A DNA stretch of 21,658 nt from JAUVUV01 sp964548275 (GTDB lineage Bacteria > Gemmatimonadota > Glassbacteria > GWA2-58-10). The stretch spans positions 1-21,658 of the forward strand of contig CAZJQI010000068.1 of NCBI GenBank assembly GCA_964548275.1, in the 5' to 3' direction. The number at the start of each line of letters is the position of its first letter. Position 1 is the first letter of the stretch. The translations under genes were made by a program, and so were the position numbers. Shown here piece by piece: positions 21,518 through 21,658 of this stretch. The notes beneath the pieces are model-generated. The model saw only the letters and a list, made by a program, of their open reading frames with translations. It was not told the DNA's origin and searched no databases.

Positions 21518-21658
21518 TTTTTCGGGGGTGCAACAGAGAAACCGAGCACCTCAAAGAATATAAACATATTCCTTTCATCAATCCCTTTTGCATTACCTCT
21601 CTAGAACTGCCTGAATTAAGACCAACTCTTAATTCATAAACCATTTTTACCGGACACT

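Noticed and set aside
21376..21567. 63-codon minus-strand frame upstream of mnmG
   Set aside because: Low-complexity, passes through a parS site and the CAAAAGT repeat, and has no recognisable product.

Overview
The window reads as chromosomal DNA from an uncultured Gram-negative-type bacterium with moderately GC-rich genes and AT-rich spacers. Support for the cell type comes from a SPOR-domain lipoprotein, a second lipoprotein, a Tat-exported oxidoreductase and a sigma-54 two-component system. I cannot name the phylum from sequence alone. The mix (Tat-secreted Gfo/Idh/MocA protein, GH123-like lipoprotein, AmmeMemoRadiSam-type enzyme, several TTG/GTG starts) would fit an FCB-group or Planctomycetes-like lineage, but this is a guess. 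Two perfect parS sites beside mnmG suggest that the right end lies in the origin-proximal part of the chromosome.

Layout. 1-705 is an AT-rich regulatory region with a candidate sigma-70 promoter and a good sigma-54 promoter. It precedes a two-gene operon for a membrane histidine kinase (706-2235) and its NtrC-family sigma-54 activator (2243-3709). Next come a Tat-exported Gfo/Idh/MocA oxidoreductase (3970-5301) with a terminator, an AT-rich SAM methyltransferase (5477-6382) and a convergent double-GNAT acetyltransferase (6492-7784, minus). 7785-8143 holds a cluster of hairpins and a strong promoter for a small excisionase-type HTH protein overlapping a four-helix membrane protein (8144-8940). 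8941-9281 carries a short MITE-like inverted-repeat element. A SixA-like phosphohistidine phosphatase (9282-9743, minus) and a GH123/DUF4091-like lipoprotein (9979-11700) diverge from a shared promoter region.

Then come a secreted TPR protein (11887-12765), a SanA/YdcF-like DUF218 membrane protein (12888-13514) and a 951-residue cytoplasmic protein made of eight regular ~118-residue repeats that I do not recognise (13614-16469). A compact operon follows: SPOR lipoprotein, a 108-residue Cys-containing unknown, an AmmeMemoRadiSam-type radical SAM enzyme and a QueE-like radical SAM enzyme (16619-19178). Convergent to it is mnmG (19453-21357, minus), the tRNA wobble-uridine modification enzyme, with the two parS sites at and just upstream of its start.

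How the genes relate. The histidine kinase and regulator form a complete phosphorelay that probably controls its own sigma-54 promoter. SixA could act on histidine phosphorelays but is not adjacent to it. QueE and MnmG both belong to tRNA modification but are on opposite strands. The least explained items are the eight-repeat protein, the small Cys protein coupled to the radical SAM genes, and the HTH/membrane-protein pair. No CRISPR array, rRNA, tRNA or intact transposase was seen.
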